DNA of 60,679 nt, from NCBI GenBank assembly GCA_003142815.1, contig PLNP01000035.1:762-61440 (forward strand). The letters run 5' to 3'. This stretch comes from Rhodanobacteraceae bacterium. Lineage in GTDB: Bacteria > Pseudomonadota > Gammaproteobacteria > Xanthomonadales > Rhodanobacteraceae. This document shows positions 44,757 through 53,322 of this stretch, in pieces; within the stretch, counting starts at the first letter, position 1, and every line of letters begins with the position of its first letter. The notes beneath the pieces were generated by a model. The model had not been told where the DNA came from and ran no database searches. It worked only from the letters and a program-made list of their open reading frames with translations. Both the position numbers and the translations under genes were made by a program.

Positions 44757-47027
44757 ATGGACGTTTCCCATCTGCTCGACGGACTCAATCCGTCGCAACG
44801 CGAGGCCGTGACTGCAGCGGCGGGCGACTATCTCGTGCTCGCTGGCGCCGGCTCCGGCAAGACACGCGTGCTCACCCACCGGATCGGCTGGTTACTCGAG
44901 GTCGAGCGCGTGTCGCCGTGGTCGGTGCTCGCGGTCACGTTCACCAACAAGGCCGCCGGCGAGATGCGCGGGCGCGCCGAAGCGCTGATTAAGGGCGGCG
45001 CTCGCGGCCTCACGATCGGCACGTTTCACGGCATCGCGCATCGTCTGCTGCGCCGGCACTGGCGCGAAGCGAAACTGCCGGAGACGTTCCAGATCCTCGA
45101 TGCCGACGACCAGCAACGGCTGGTCAAGCGCACGATGCAGGGACTTGGCCTGGACGAAGCGCGCTTGCCGGCGCGTCAGGCGACCTGGTTCATCAACAGC
45201 GCGAAGGATGAAGGCAAGCGTCCGGATGCGCTCGATGCGGGTTTCAATCCAGTCAACCGCGTGTTGATCGACGTCTCCCGCGCCTACGAAGCGGCATGCC
45301 AGCGCGCGGGACTCGTGGATTTCGCGGAGCTGCTGCTGCGGGCGCATGAGCTGTGGCTGCAGGACGAGGCGCTGCTTGCACACTATCGAGAACGTTTCCA
45401 GCATCTGTTGATCGACGAATTCCAGGACACCAACACGCTGCAGTACGCGTGGATTCGCGTGCTCGCCGGACAGGGATGTCCCAGTGCCGCGAGCGCAGGA
45501 CGCGCAGGAGCGGCGGCGGGAGCCACCGGCCACGTGTTCGTGGTCGGCGACGACGATCAGGCGATCTATGGCTGGCGCGGCGCGAAAGTCGAGAATGTGC
45601 AGCACTTCCTGCGCGACTTTCCGAGCGCGAAGACGATTCGCCTCGAGCAGAACTATCGCTCGACCGGCACCATCCTCGCCGCCGCGAACGCGGTGATTGC
45701 GCACAACCCGGACCGGCTCGGCAAGCAGCTCTGGACCAATGGCGATGCAGGCACTGCGATCGAGCTTTACGCCGCGTACAACGAGCAGGACGAGGCGCGC
45801 TACGTGATCGAGCGCATTCGCGAAAACCTGCGCGCAGGCGCGAAGCCATCCGACGCCGCGATCCTGTATCGCTCGAATGCGCAATCGCGCAACTTCGAGG
45901 AACAACTGATCCAGCACAAGATCGCCTACCGCGTCTACGGCGGCCTGCGCTATTTCGATCGCGCCGAAATCAAGGACGCGCTCGCGTATCTGCGTTTGAC
46001 CGCGAACCGCCACGACGACGCCGCGTTCGAGCGCGCGGTCAACACGCCGCCACGAGGCATCGGCGATCGCACGCTTGACCTTTTGCGGCAGCACGCGCGA
46101 CGAGAAAATACATCGATGTGGGACGCGACAATCGGCGAACTCGCGGCGAATGCGCTCGCGGCGCGCGCGAAGAATGCATTGCGTGGATTTGTGCAATTGA
46201 TCAATGAGCTGGCGCGCGATTGCCTTGCACCATCCCACCGTGACGAAATGAAAGGTGCCGACGATGAGGCCGACGAACCACTCCCACTCGCCGAGCAGAT
46301 CGCGCACGCGATGGCGCGCTCGGGACTGCGCGACTATTACGAGAAAGACAGTCGCGGCAGCGCCGAATCGCGGGTCGAAAACCTCGATGAGCTGGTCAAC
46401 GTCGCGAGTCGCTTCCAACGCACGCCCGACGACCTCGAAGCGGGCCTTTCGGAACTGGCCGCCTTTCTTTCGCACGCGGCGCTCGAAGCCGGCGAAGGCC
46501 AGGGCGAGGCCTGGCAGGATTGCGTGCAATTGATGACCCTGCATTCGGCGAAGGGATTGGAGTTCCCGTTCGTGTTCCTGGTCGGCCTTGAAGACGGCCT
46601 GTTCCCGAGCCAGAAGTCGATCGAGGAACCCGGCCGCCTTGAAGAGGAGCGCCGCCTCGCCTATGTCGGCATCACGCGCGCGCGCAAGCACCTGCTGCTG
46701 ACCTACGCCGAATCACGGCGCCTGCACGGCGTCGAATCGTATGCGCGGCCATCGCGTTTCCTCGGCGAAATTCCCGGCGACCTGCTGCATGAAGTGCGAC
46801 CGCGCGTGCAGGTCAGTCGGCCCGCGTTCGCCGGTCGCTACGTCGACCACGCGGCGGAATTCGCAGCGCCCTTCAAGCTCGGCCAGCGCGTACAACATGC
46901 GAGCTTCGGCGAAGGCGTGGTGCTGAGTTATGAGGGCGCTGGCGCGCACACCCTGGTCGAAATCAATTTCGCCGACGTCGGCCGCAAGCGCCTCGTGCTC
47001 GCCTACGCCAAACTCGTGCAGCTTTAG
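44757..47027 (+). CDS. uvrD: DNA helicase II (UvrD)
   Basis: SF1A 3'-5' helicase in mismatch and excision repair, 756 aa from ATG 44757. Walker A AGAGSGKT at 29-36, motif Ia TFTNKAAGEMRGR, motif II LLIDEFQDTN, motif III VVGDDDQAIYGWRGA, motif V TLHSAKGLEFPFVF, motif VI VGITRARK, and a Tudor-like C-terminus (GQRVQHASFGEGVVL). Odd point: about 17 extra residues (CPSAASAGRAGAAAGAT region, 45471-45529) are inserted between motifs II and III. Confidence 0.95.
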   Translation: MDVSHLLDGLNPSQREAVTAAAGDYLVLAGAGSGKTRVLTHRIGWLLEVERVSPWSVLAVTFTNKAAGEMRGRAEALIKGGARGLTIGTFHGIAHRLLRRHWREAKLPETFQILDADDQQRLVKRTMQGLGLDEARLPARQATWFINSAKDEGKRPDALDAGFNPVNRVLIDVSRAYEAACQRAGLVDFAELLLRAHELWLQDEALLAHYRERFQHLLIDEFQDTNTLQYAWIRVLAGQGCPSAASAGRAGAAAGATGHVFVVGDDDQAIYGWRGAKVENVQHFLRDFPSAKTIRLEQNYRSTGTILAAANAVIAHNPDRLGKQLWTNGDAGTAIELYAAYNEQDEARYVIERIRENLRAGAKPSDAAILYRSNAQSRNFEEQLIQHKIAYRVYGGLRYFDRAEIKDALAYLRLTANRHDDAAFERAVNTPPRGIGDRTLDLLRQHARRENTSMWDATIGELAANALAARAKNALRGFVQLINELARDCLAPSHRDEMKGADDEADEPLPLAEQIAHAMARSGLRDYYEKDSRGSAESRVENLDELVNVASRFQRTPDDLEAGLSELAAFLSHAALEAGEGQGEAWQDCVQLMTLHSAKGLEFPFVFLVGLEDGLFPSQKSIEEPGRLEEERRLAYVGITRARKHLLLTYAESRRLHGVESYARPSRFLGEIPGDLLHEVRPRVQVSRPAFAGRYVDHAAEFAAPFKLGQRVQHASFGEGVVLSYEGAGAHTLVEINFADVGRKRLVLAYAKLVQL

Positions 47028-47158
47028 CAACGCCGCATCGCAGGGATCGACGTCGGAACCATCGGCCCCGTTACACGCAGACCGGATGGCGCGGTGGATC
47101 AAAGCTTCGTGTACTCGACCTGCATCCCGGGCGAATGGCATGAAGCATGCCAACAAGG

Positions 47159-47184
47159 TGGCTCCGCGATTGCCCGCGGAGCCA
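47159..47184. terminator. hairpin between convergent uvrD and kinase genes
   Basis: TGGCTCCGCG and CGCGGAGCCA pair around a 6-nt loop. It lies 132 nt after uvrD and 18 nt after the kinase stop (minus strand), so it may serve both. There is no long T-run on either side. Confidence 0.5.
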
Positions 47185-47201
47185 TCGATGTTGCTGTCCG
47201 A

Positions 47202-49244
47202 TCAGCCGCGCTTGCCGCGTGCGCGGAATTCGGCGAGGCGGCTGTCGACGTTGTCGAGCATCGGCTCGATCGCTTCGCGCGCCTTCTGCGCGGCGTTGAG
47301 ACTGGTGAAATTCACCTGCTCGCTGCCGCTCGTCCATAGCACGCTGCCGTCGGAAACCTTGTACGCCTTGACGCCGAGCTGCACGGTGTACAGAGTCGAA
47401 CTCTGCCCGTAGTACTGCATTTGCTGCGTACCGACCGGGCGCGCGTTGATGAACACGACCGCGTCGGCCTTGCCAGCGAGCGCGCCGAGATTCGGACGAT
47501 CACCGTGCGTGCGGCCGCCTTCGATGACGCGAAAGCCGCGGCTCTGCAGCAGGCTCACCAGCGCTTCCTCGGCCGGCGAGGAAATCACGTCGTCGCCAGC
47601 GGCGACCACCGCGATCGTCGGCACATGCGGCTTCGGCAGCGCGGCCGGCTTCTCCACCGGCGTCGCCTTGGCGACGCGCGGCGCGGGCGCCGGTTCGACC
47701 GCGCGCTCGGCGGCCTGCGCCGCGGGCAGGTCGTGCAGCGCCTGCATGCCGGCTTGCGATGCGCGCGGCGCAGGTGCGTCGGAAGCGTCGGCAGGCGTGC
47801 CTGCGGCATCGGCGATCGCATTCGGTGCTGCCGTCGCGGGTGGCGCCGTGTTCGGCTCGGGCGCGATCGCGGCGCTCGCCGCATTCGCATTCGTGGCTGC
47901 GGGCTGCTGCGTCATCGAGGCCGCGATCGCTGCCGATGCGCTCGGCACCGGCTCGGCAGTCGCCGACGCGTTGCCCGCGGCGGCGTTGCTGGCGTTGGAC
48001 GCAGGTGGCGACGTGGTGACCGGCGCCGTGCTCGCGTTGTTGCTGGCGACCAGCGTCGGTGCGCCGAGCAAACCGTTCAGAACCGGAATGCGATCGCGAA
48101 ACGCGTACGCGCCCGCACCGAACCCGAGCAGCAGGATCGCTGCGATCGCCCATGGCAACGCCGAGCGGCGCGGTTGTACCGGAACAGTGGTTGCACGCTC
48201 GAGCACGGATTGATGAACCGACGCCGCAGATGGCGTGCCGCCGAACGGCGGCGGCAGCGGCTGGCCGCTCGGGGTGATCCGCGTGTTCGCATCTGCGGCC
48301 GCGTTGCGCACTGGTGTCAGCGGTGTGTTCTGCAGCGAAGCCTGACCGGATATTGGCGTCTTGCGGCCCACCAAAGTCGCCGCGGCGGTGGACATCTTCG
48401 GCTGCGCCGTGATCGGGCCGCCTTTGGCGACCGGCGGATACACACTCAACGCTGCCACCAGTTCGTGGCAGTTCTGATAGCGTTCGGCCGGGTCCTTGGC
48501 GATCATCCGGGCGAGGATCTGCGCGATCTCGGCATCGACATCGGTGTTCAACTGGCGCACATCCGGGATGTCCGCTTGCACGACCTCGAGCATCAGGCCG
48601 AGTGGCGATTCGTCGGTGAACGGCATCTTGCCGACCAGCATTTCGAACAGCACGATGCCGAGCGAGAAGATGTCCGAGCGCTGGTCAACCGCTTTGCCGA
48701 GGCAGACTTCGGGCGACAGATAGCCTGGTGTGCCGACGAATTCGCCGGTCGAGGTCAGCTTCTGCGAGAAATCCTGGTTCGACAGCGCGATGCCGAAGTC
48801 CGCGATCTTGATCGAGCCGCGGCTGGTGATCATCAGATTGCCGGGCTTGATGTCGCGATGGACGACGCCGCGGTCGTGCGCGCTGGAAAGGCCGAGCGCG
48901 GTCTGCTGGATCACCTTCGCCGACTGCTCGACGGTCAGCTTGCCTTCGCGCTTTAGCATCGAGCCGAGCGACTCGCCTTCGACAAATTCCATGACGAAGA
49001 ACGTCTGCCCTTCATCCTCGCCGATGAAATAGATCTGGATGATGTGCGGATCGTTGAGCGCGGCCATGCTGCGCGCCTCGCGCAGGAAACGCTCCTTGAT
49101 GCCCTCGTCGTGGGCGAGCGAATCGGCGAGCACCTTGATCGCGACATAGCGGTTCAGCGAGGATTCGTAGCCTTTGTAGACGACGCCCATGCCGCCGCGG
49201 CCGAGTTCGGCGACGATGTCGTAATGACCCAAGCGCGTTCTCAT
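47202..49244 (-). CDS. transmembrane serine/threonine protein kinase
   Basis: A 680-aa Hanks-type kinase from ATG 49244. G-loop GRGGMG 15-20, ATP-Lys K37, catalytic HRDIKPGN 129-136, DFG 149-151, GTPGYLSPE 171-179. A Pro/Thr-rich linker and one TM helix (about 362-381) lead to an outside region: about 150 residues of Ala/Thr/Ser-rich low complexity, then a folded C-terminal domain (TIAVVAAGDDVISSPAEEAL to the end) that lacks PASTA repeats. Its target and signal are unknown. The leader has duplicated hairpins at 49259-49306. Confidence 0.92.
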   Translation of the reverse strand: MRTRLGHYDIVAELGRGGMGVVYKGYESSLNRYVAIKVLADSLAHDEGIKERFLREARSMAALNDPHIIQIYFIGEDEGQTFFVMEFVEGESLGSMLKREGKLTVEQSAKVIQQTALGLSSAHDRGVVHRDIKPGNLMITSRGSIKIADFGIALSNQDFSQKLTSTGEFVGTPGYLSPEVCLGKAVDQRSDIFSLGIVLFEMLVGKMPFTDESPLGLMLEVVQADIPDVRQLNTDVDAEIAQILARMIAKDPAERYQNCHELVAALSVYPPVAKGGPITAQPKMSTAAATLVGRKTPISGQASLQNTPLTPVRNAAADANTRITPSGQPLPPPFGGTPSAASVHQSVLERATTVPVQPRRSALPWAIAAILLLGFGAGAYAFRDRIPVLNGLLGAPTLVASNNASTAPVTTSPPASNASNAAAGNASATAEPVPSASAAIAASMTQQPAATNANAASAAIAPEPNTAPPATAAPNAIADAAGTPADASDAPAPRASQAGMQALHDLPAAQAAERAVEPAPAPRVAKATPVEKPAALPKPHVPTIAVVAAGDDVISSPAEEALVSLLQSRGFRVIEGGRTHGDRPNLGALAGKADAVVFINARPVGTQQMQYYGQSSTLYTVQLGVKAYKVSDGSVLWTSGSEQVNFTSLNAAQKAREAIEPMLDNVDSRLAEFRARGKRG

Positions 49245-49258
49245 GATCGATCCCCCCG

Positions 49259-49306
49259 GGGGCGACGCCCCATAACTGCAGGTTGGGGCGGATGCCCCGT
49301 AACTGC
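49259..49306 (-). repeat. duplicated hairpin in the kinase leader
   Basis: Two direct copies, each with a GGGGC...GCCCC stem and a flanking GCAGTTA on the minus strand, lie at 49259-49279 and 49285-49306, just upstream of the kinase ATG and its GGGGGGA ribosome site. Confidence 0.6.
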
Positions 49307-49522
49307 GATGAATCCTACACCGGCCTCGCAGGCCTCGCGCGGAACCTCTTGGCACCGCTTGGCGTGCATGGATCGTATACGTCATGTGAACGGGTTCGCA
49401 CATTCATCCGATTGAGGCGCCGCGGCGAGCCGCCTACACTCCGCTACCGTCTCCGCATCGCTGACTCGGAATGTCGAACTCGCACGGTGATTGGCGCAAC
49501 CCAGTGGTCGAACGGCACGCCC
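49307..49522. other. intergenic region between kinase and membrane protein genes
   Basis: No gene and no clear repeat are seen here. It must hold the divergent promoters for the kinase and, with the element at 49523-49644, for the membrane protein at 49731. Confidence 0.3.
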
Positions 49523-49644
49523 TATGGATTCGGAACGAATCCAGATTCGAGTCGACCGAATCAATCCCCCACTCTTGCCCTCCCCCGTTAGCGCAGGGGA
49601 CGGAAAACGGAGGGCACTCAAACTATTTGAGTGCCGGATCAATA
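49523..49644 (+). repeat. triple-hairpin intergenic element, copy 3
   Basis: Begins TATGGATTCGG and ends CCGGATCAATA. Stem 1 pairs GATTCGG with CCGAATC, and stem 3 pairs GGCACTCAAA with TTTGAGTGCC around CTA, with compensating differences from copies 1 and 2. It is 86 nt upstream of the TTG start at 49731 and points toward it. Confidence 0.9.
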
Positions 49645-49730
49645 GACGCGTACCCGATGAACGCGTTCGCGGGCACCGCCGCGCCGCCGGTGGCAGCAAT
49701 GCCCGGATTCGTTGCACCGGAGCCGTAGGC

Positions 49731-51188
49731 TTGAACGCCATCTCGGAGCAGCGGCCGATCTCGCGCGTTGTCCTGCTCGTGCTCGTACTGCTTTGGCTGC
49801 TCGGCACGCTACGCGCGTTCGCATTGTGGTCGCACGATCCGCTCTACGCTTACGCGAACAGCTACGACCAGACGCGCTATACCAATTGCTTTCATTTCTA
49901 TCCAGATCGCAACGCCGAGATTCCGCCGCAACAGAACAGCCCGCAGGCGCCTTTTGCGAAGTACCGCTTCATCGCAACCAGCGATTCGATGTGCTACTGG
50001 TCGAGCGAACTGGCGTTCACCGGCGCGACCGCACTGATCTGGAAAGTCGACGCAGCGCTCGGTGGCGACGCTGTGCACGACGCGCGTTGGATCGGCGCGT
50101 TGCGCTGGCTGACCCTGCTTGCGCTCTCGATCGCGTTCTCGCTCGCATGGCTGCGCCGTGGCGACGCGCCCGTGGCAGTCGCGAACGCGGCGTTGCTACC
50201 GCTGCTGTTCGCCGACCCCGGCAACACGCTCTATCTCAATACCTTCTATGCGGAATGGACCGCGCTGCTCGCCGCGTATGCGGTGTTCGCGCTGACCCTG
50301 CTCTGGCGCGACCAGTTGTGCAGTCGGCGTCGCTGCGCGCTGCTCGCGCTGGCCGCATTCATGCTTGCCACCGCCAAGATCCAGCATATGTTCCTGCCGC
50401 TCGGGCTCGCGGTCGTCGTGATCGTGCTCGACCGCGTGCGCACCGGCCGCATCGGCTGGCGCGTCGCCGCGCTGGGCGTCGGGGCGCTGGCTGGATTCTG
50501 CCTGCAGTTCGCGCAGCTGCACCGCGACGGCGCGATGATGGACGCGATCGATCAATACAACCGCGCCGACGTCGTATTCACCGCGCTGGTGCCTTTCGCC
50601 GACGATCGCGGCGCGCTGCTGCAAGAACTCGGCATCGATCCTGCGTGCGCGATCTACAGCGATCATCACGCCTGGGAATTTCCGGATTTCCCCGAGCGCG
50701 TCTGCAGCGGCCTGGTCAATTTCAATCGCCGCGCGGAATTGCGCACACTGCTGTGGCACCCGCGCATCGCGTGGCGTCTGGCCGGACATGGCGTGCTCGG
50801 GCTCGATCCATGGATCGCCAAAAACCTTGGCGAGGTCGAAGGGGGCGATTTCGCGCTGATGCCGCCAACCATCCCGAGTGTCGGCCGATGGTTGCATGCG
50901 TCCGCGCTTGCGCAGCTGGCGCTTCTTGCGCTGCCTTTCCTCGCGCTGCTCGTGCTGCTGCTGCGACCGGGCCTGCGGATTGGCAGTCGTGCACTCGACT
51001 ACGCGGCGATGAGCGCCACGATCATGCTTGGCACCTTCGCCATCACCGTGCTCGGCGACGGCCTCGCCGACGCCGCCAAGCAAGGGCATCTCGTCGTCAA
51101 TACCGCGTTGGCATGGCTGATCGTGACCGCCGCGGCGGGTCTCGCGACCTTGGTCAGCGCGCGCATGTCTTCGACACCGAAGAGCTGA
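49731..51188 (+). CDS. polytopic membrane protein, GT-C-like
   Basis: A 485-aa inner-membrane protein with about ten hydrophobic helices. The first (VVLLVLVLLWLLGTLRAFAL) is followed by an outside loop rich in Tyr/Asp/Asn (YANSYDQTRYTNCFHFYPDR), reminiscent of GT-C glycosyltransferases, but I do not recognise the family. TTG 49731 is the best start: GGAG lies 8 nt upstream at 49719-49722, and the longer open frame runs through the repeat. Unknown function. Confidence 0.72.
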   Translation: MNAISEQRPISRVVLLVLVLLWLLGTLRAFALWSHDPLYAYANSYDQTRYTNCFHFYPDRNAEIPPQQNSPQAPFAKYRFIATSDSMCYWSSELAFTGATALIWKVDAALGGDAVHDARWIGALRWLTLLALSIAFSLAWLRRGDAPVAVANAALLPLLFADPGNTLYLNTFYAEWTALLAAYAVFALTLLWRDQLCSRRRCALLALAAFMLATAKIQHMFLPLGLAVVVIVLDRVRTGRIGWRVAALGVGALAGFCLQFAQLHRDGAMMDAIDQYNRADVVFTALVPFADDRGALLQELGIDPACAIYSDHHAWEFPDFPERVCSGLVNFNRRAELRTLLWHPRIAWRLAGHGVLGLDPWIAKNLGEVEGGDFALMPPTIPSVGRWLHASALAQLALLALPFLALLVLLLRPGLRIGSRALDYAAMSATIMLGTFAITVLGDGLADAAKQGHLVVNTALAWLIVTAAAGLATLVSARMSSTPKS

Positions 51189-51467
51189 ACAACGTGAATC
51201 ACCGGCAGCCTCCCTGCACAGCGCTCCCCAAGCCGCGTCGAGTTTCAGCCCCTCTCCTCGGGTTGGGTGAGGGTTCAGTCAAGGCGCTTCCAACTGGCAG
51301 CCTGACCAGCAAAAGTGCAGTGGAGCCAACTGAGGAGACGATCACCCGGCCAGGACCGGTTGACTTGCGCGACGGACTCCAACTCCGAACCTGAACCCGG
51401 GCGAAGACTTGGGACATCAGAATGTGTGCAGGACTGCCGTGCTGCCAACCGAAAGCGCACTCGGCGC
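51189..51467. other. intergenic region, no gene seen
   Basis: Convergent gap. A CCCTCTCCTC...GGGTGAGGG hairpin at about 51250-51275 resembles common Xanthomonadales intergenic repeats and may act as terminator. Confidence 0.35.
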
Positions 51468-52064
51468 TCAGCCCACATTGCGATGCTTGCCGCGAAACGG
51501 CGCGTAATAAGCGTGCAAGGCGACGAGATCCGCGTGCATGTCCGCGCCCGCATGGAACAGAGGGCCGATCGCGATCGTCTTCGAGGGATAGTCGAACGAG
51601 ACTGGCAGGATCGGCACGTCGGCGGCGCGGGCGATATGCCAGAAACCCGTTCTCCACGCGCGCACGTGCTTGCGCGTGCCTTCCGGCGCGATACCGACCC
51701 AGAACTGTGTACTGGCGTGAAAGCGGTCGACGATCTGTTCGACGACACCGTGCGTCGCCGAGCGTTCGATGGGCATGCCGCCGAGTTGGCGCAACGCCCA
51801 GCCGAGTGGCCCGCGAAAGAGTTCGCGCTTGCCCATGAACGCGATGTCGGCGCCGATCGCGACCTTGAACAACAGGCCCAAAAAGCCGTCCCACCACGAA
51901 CTGTGCGGCGCGGCAATCAGGACCAGTTTTGCCTCGTTTGGAAACTCACCGAGCAGGCGCCAACCACAGATGTGCAGCCACTGCGCGCACAACGATCGAA
52001 ACGGATTGGAAGGAAATTGCGGCATCGCCGGCGGCAGCGGCGCTGCAACGAGCGACGCGTTCAT
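51468..52064 (-). CDS. 1-acyl-glycerol-3-phosphate acyltransferase-like protein
   Basis: A 198-aa LPLAT-fold acyltransferase. The catalytic HxxxxD is seen in APHSSWWDGF and the phosphate-binding block in APEGTRKH. It is shorter than PlsC and has no strong TM helix, matching the small 'lysophospholipid acyltransferase' family of gammaproteobacteria. Substrate unknown. The start ATG 52064 overlaps the arfB stop by 4 nt, so the two are translationally coupled. Confidence 0.88.
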   Translation of the reverse strand: MNASLVAAPLPPAMPQFPSNPFRSLCAQWLHICGWRLLGEFPNEAKLVLIAAPHSSWWDGFLGLLFKVAIGADIAFMGKRELFRGPLGWALRQLGGMPIERSATHGVVEQIVDRFHASTQFWVGIAPEGTRKHVRAWRTGFWHIARAADVPILPVSFDYPSKTIAIGPLFHAGADMHADLVALHAYYAPFRGKHRNVG

Positions 52065-52483
52065 TCGGCGCTCCAACCACTGCCGCGGTTGCGCTTGATC
52101 GCCGAGCGCGTCTTCTTCGCGTCGATGCGACGCTCTTTCGACGCCCGCGTCGGCCGCGTCGCGATCCGCCGCTTTGGTACGACCAGCGCCGCGCGCACCA
52201 GTGCGGCCAGGCGTGCGCGCGCGTCTTCGCGATTCTTGCCCTGGTCGCGGAAACGATTGGCCTGGATGACCAGCACGCCGGCATCGGTCAGGCGGCGGTC
52301 GCGGCGCAACAGCATGCGCACGCGCACCGCGTCGGGCAGCACGCGCGAGCCGGCCACGTCGAAGCGCAGCTCGACCGCGCTCGCTACCTTGTTGACGTTC
52401 TGGCCACCGGGGCCGGCCGAGCGCACGAAGCGTTCGACGAGTTCGTCCTCGGGAATCTGCAGATCGTCAGTGATAGCGAGCAT
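52061..52483 (-). CDS. arfB: alternative ribosome-rescue factor, peptidyl-tRNA hydrolase
   Basis: A 140-aa protein with the release-factor GGQ motif in RSAGPGGQNVNKV near residue 25 and a basic C-terminal tail (RIDAKKTRSAIKRNRG) that enters the empty mRNA channel. It frees ribosomes stalled without a stop codon. Length and layout are those of ArfB/YaeJ. It overlaps the acyltransferase gene. Confidence 0.94.
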   Translation of the reverse strand: MLAITDDLQIPEDELVERFVRSAGPGGQNVNKVASAVELRFDVAGSRVLPDAVRVRMLLRRDRRLTDAGVLVIQANRFRDQGKNREDARARLAALVRAALVVPKRRIATRPTRASKERRIDAKKTRSAIKRNRGSGWSAE

Positions 52484-52562
52484 GCGTGCATTCTAGCAAG
52501 CGCGCGTACTCGCTCCGACGCCACGCGTCGGCGTCACCCAACCTGGACGACACGCCGCCGCG

Positions 52563-53288
52563 TTACTCGTTGCCAGCGGCGAGTAGATTCCGTGCGATGT
52601 TGGCGACGTTGGTTGCGCTGGTCGCCATCGCATCGAGCGCCTCGCTGCTGTGTCCGTTGCGCGCCGACAACTGCATGGTCGAACGCAACTGGCGGAGGTT
52701 GCCAACACAGAACGCAGCAAAGCTCTTCAGGCGCGGATTGGCCTTCGGACCCGCCGCCGCCTGCTGGGTCTTCTGGCACAGTGTTTCCGCTTCGGCCAAC
52801 TTGGTGCCGGCGATACCGAGATCGACGGTCGGATCGGGCATGGCGAACGCGGCCGGCGCAGGGGCCGGACGGGTCAGTGCAGCCGGGGGGACGTGCGCCG
52901 CCGGATTGGCCAAGGCGGCCATCCGGCGCGCTTCCTGCAGGTCGATCGCGCGCGTCACGACCTTGGGTGCCGTCACTTCCGAGAACTTGAATTTGTCGGG
53001 ATTGCGCGCGACATCGGCGAGCATGCCGTCGAGCTTGCCGTGACAGGTTTTTCTGCCCCCCTCGCTGACGATGTCGACGGGAAGACTTTGCAGCAGCTTT
53101 TCGTTGCCCGACCAAGCGCGCAGACACTCGATCGCCTTCGAATCGAGCAATGCATTCGGATCGGCGGGATTGGACCGCTCGCTGTGCAGCAGAGTGGCGA
53201 GCTGCGTATCGGTGGGTTCGCGCAGCTGGCTGCACGCGGCCACGGCGAATGCGCAGGCGACCATCACCAGACCAAATTTGTTCATCAT
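52563..53288 (-). CDS. predicted lipoprotein, unknown function
   Basis: A 241-aa exported protein. The N-terminus MMNKFGLVMVACAFAVAACS gives a lipobox (VAAC). The mature part is helical, with conserved-looking Cys residues (IECLRAWSG, KTCHGKLD, ETLCQKT, AAFCVGN), possibly paired in the periplasm, and a Pro/Ala-rich hinge. ATG 53288 or 53285 follow a GGAGAT ribosome site. I do not recognise a family. Confidence 0.7.
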   Translation of the reverse strand: MMNKFGLVMVACAFAVAACSQLREPTDTQLATLLHSERSNPADPNALLDSKAIECLRAWSGNEKLLQSLPVDIVSEGGRKTCHGKLDGMLADVARNPDKFKFSEVTAPKVVTRAIDLQEARRMAALANPAAHVPPAALTRPAPAPAAFAMPDPTVDLGIAGTKLAEAETLCQKTQQAAAGPKANPRLKSFAAFCVGNLRQLRSTMQLSARNGHSSEALDAMATSATNVANIARNLLAAGNE

Positions 53289-53322
53289 GGATATCTCCAA
53301 TAAAACCGGATCGAAAGGGGCA

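Noticed and set aside
49712-51394. Second plus-strand frame of 560 codons over the membrane protein gene
   Set aside because: Arg/Ala-rich shadow; the TTG-start frame has clear membrane helices.
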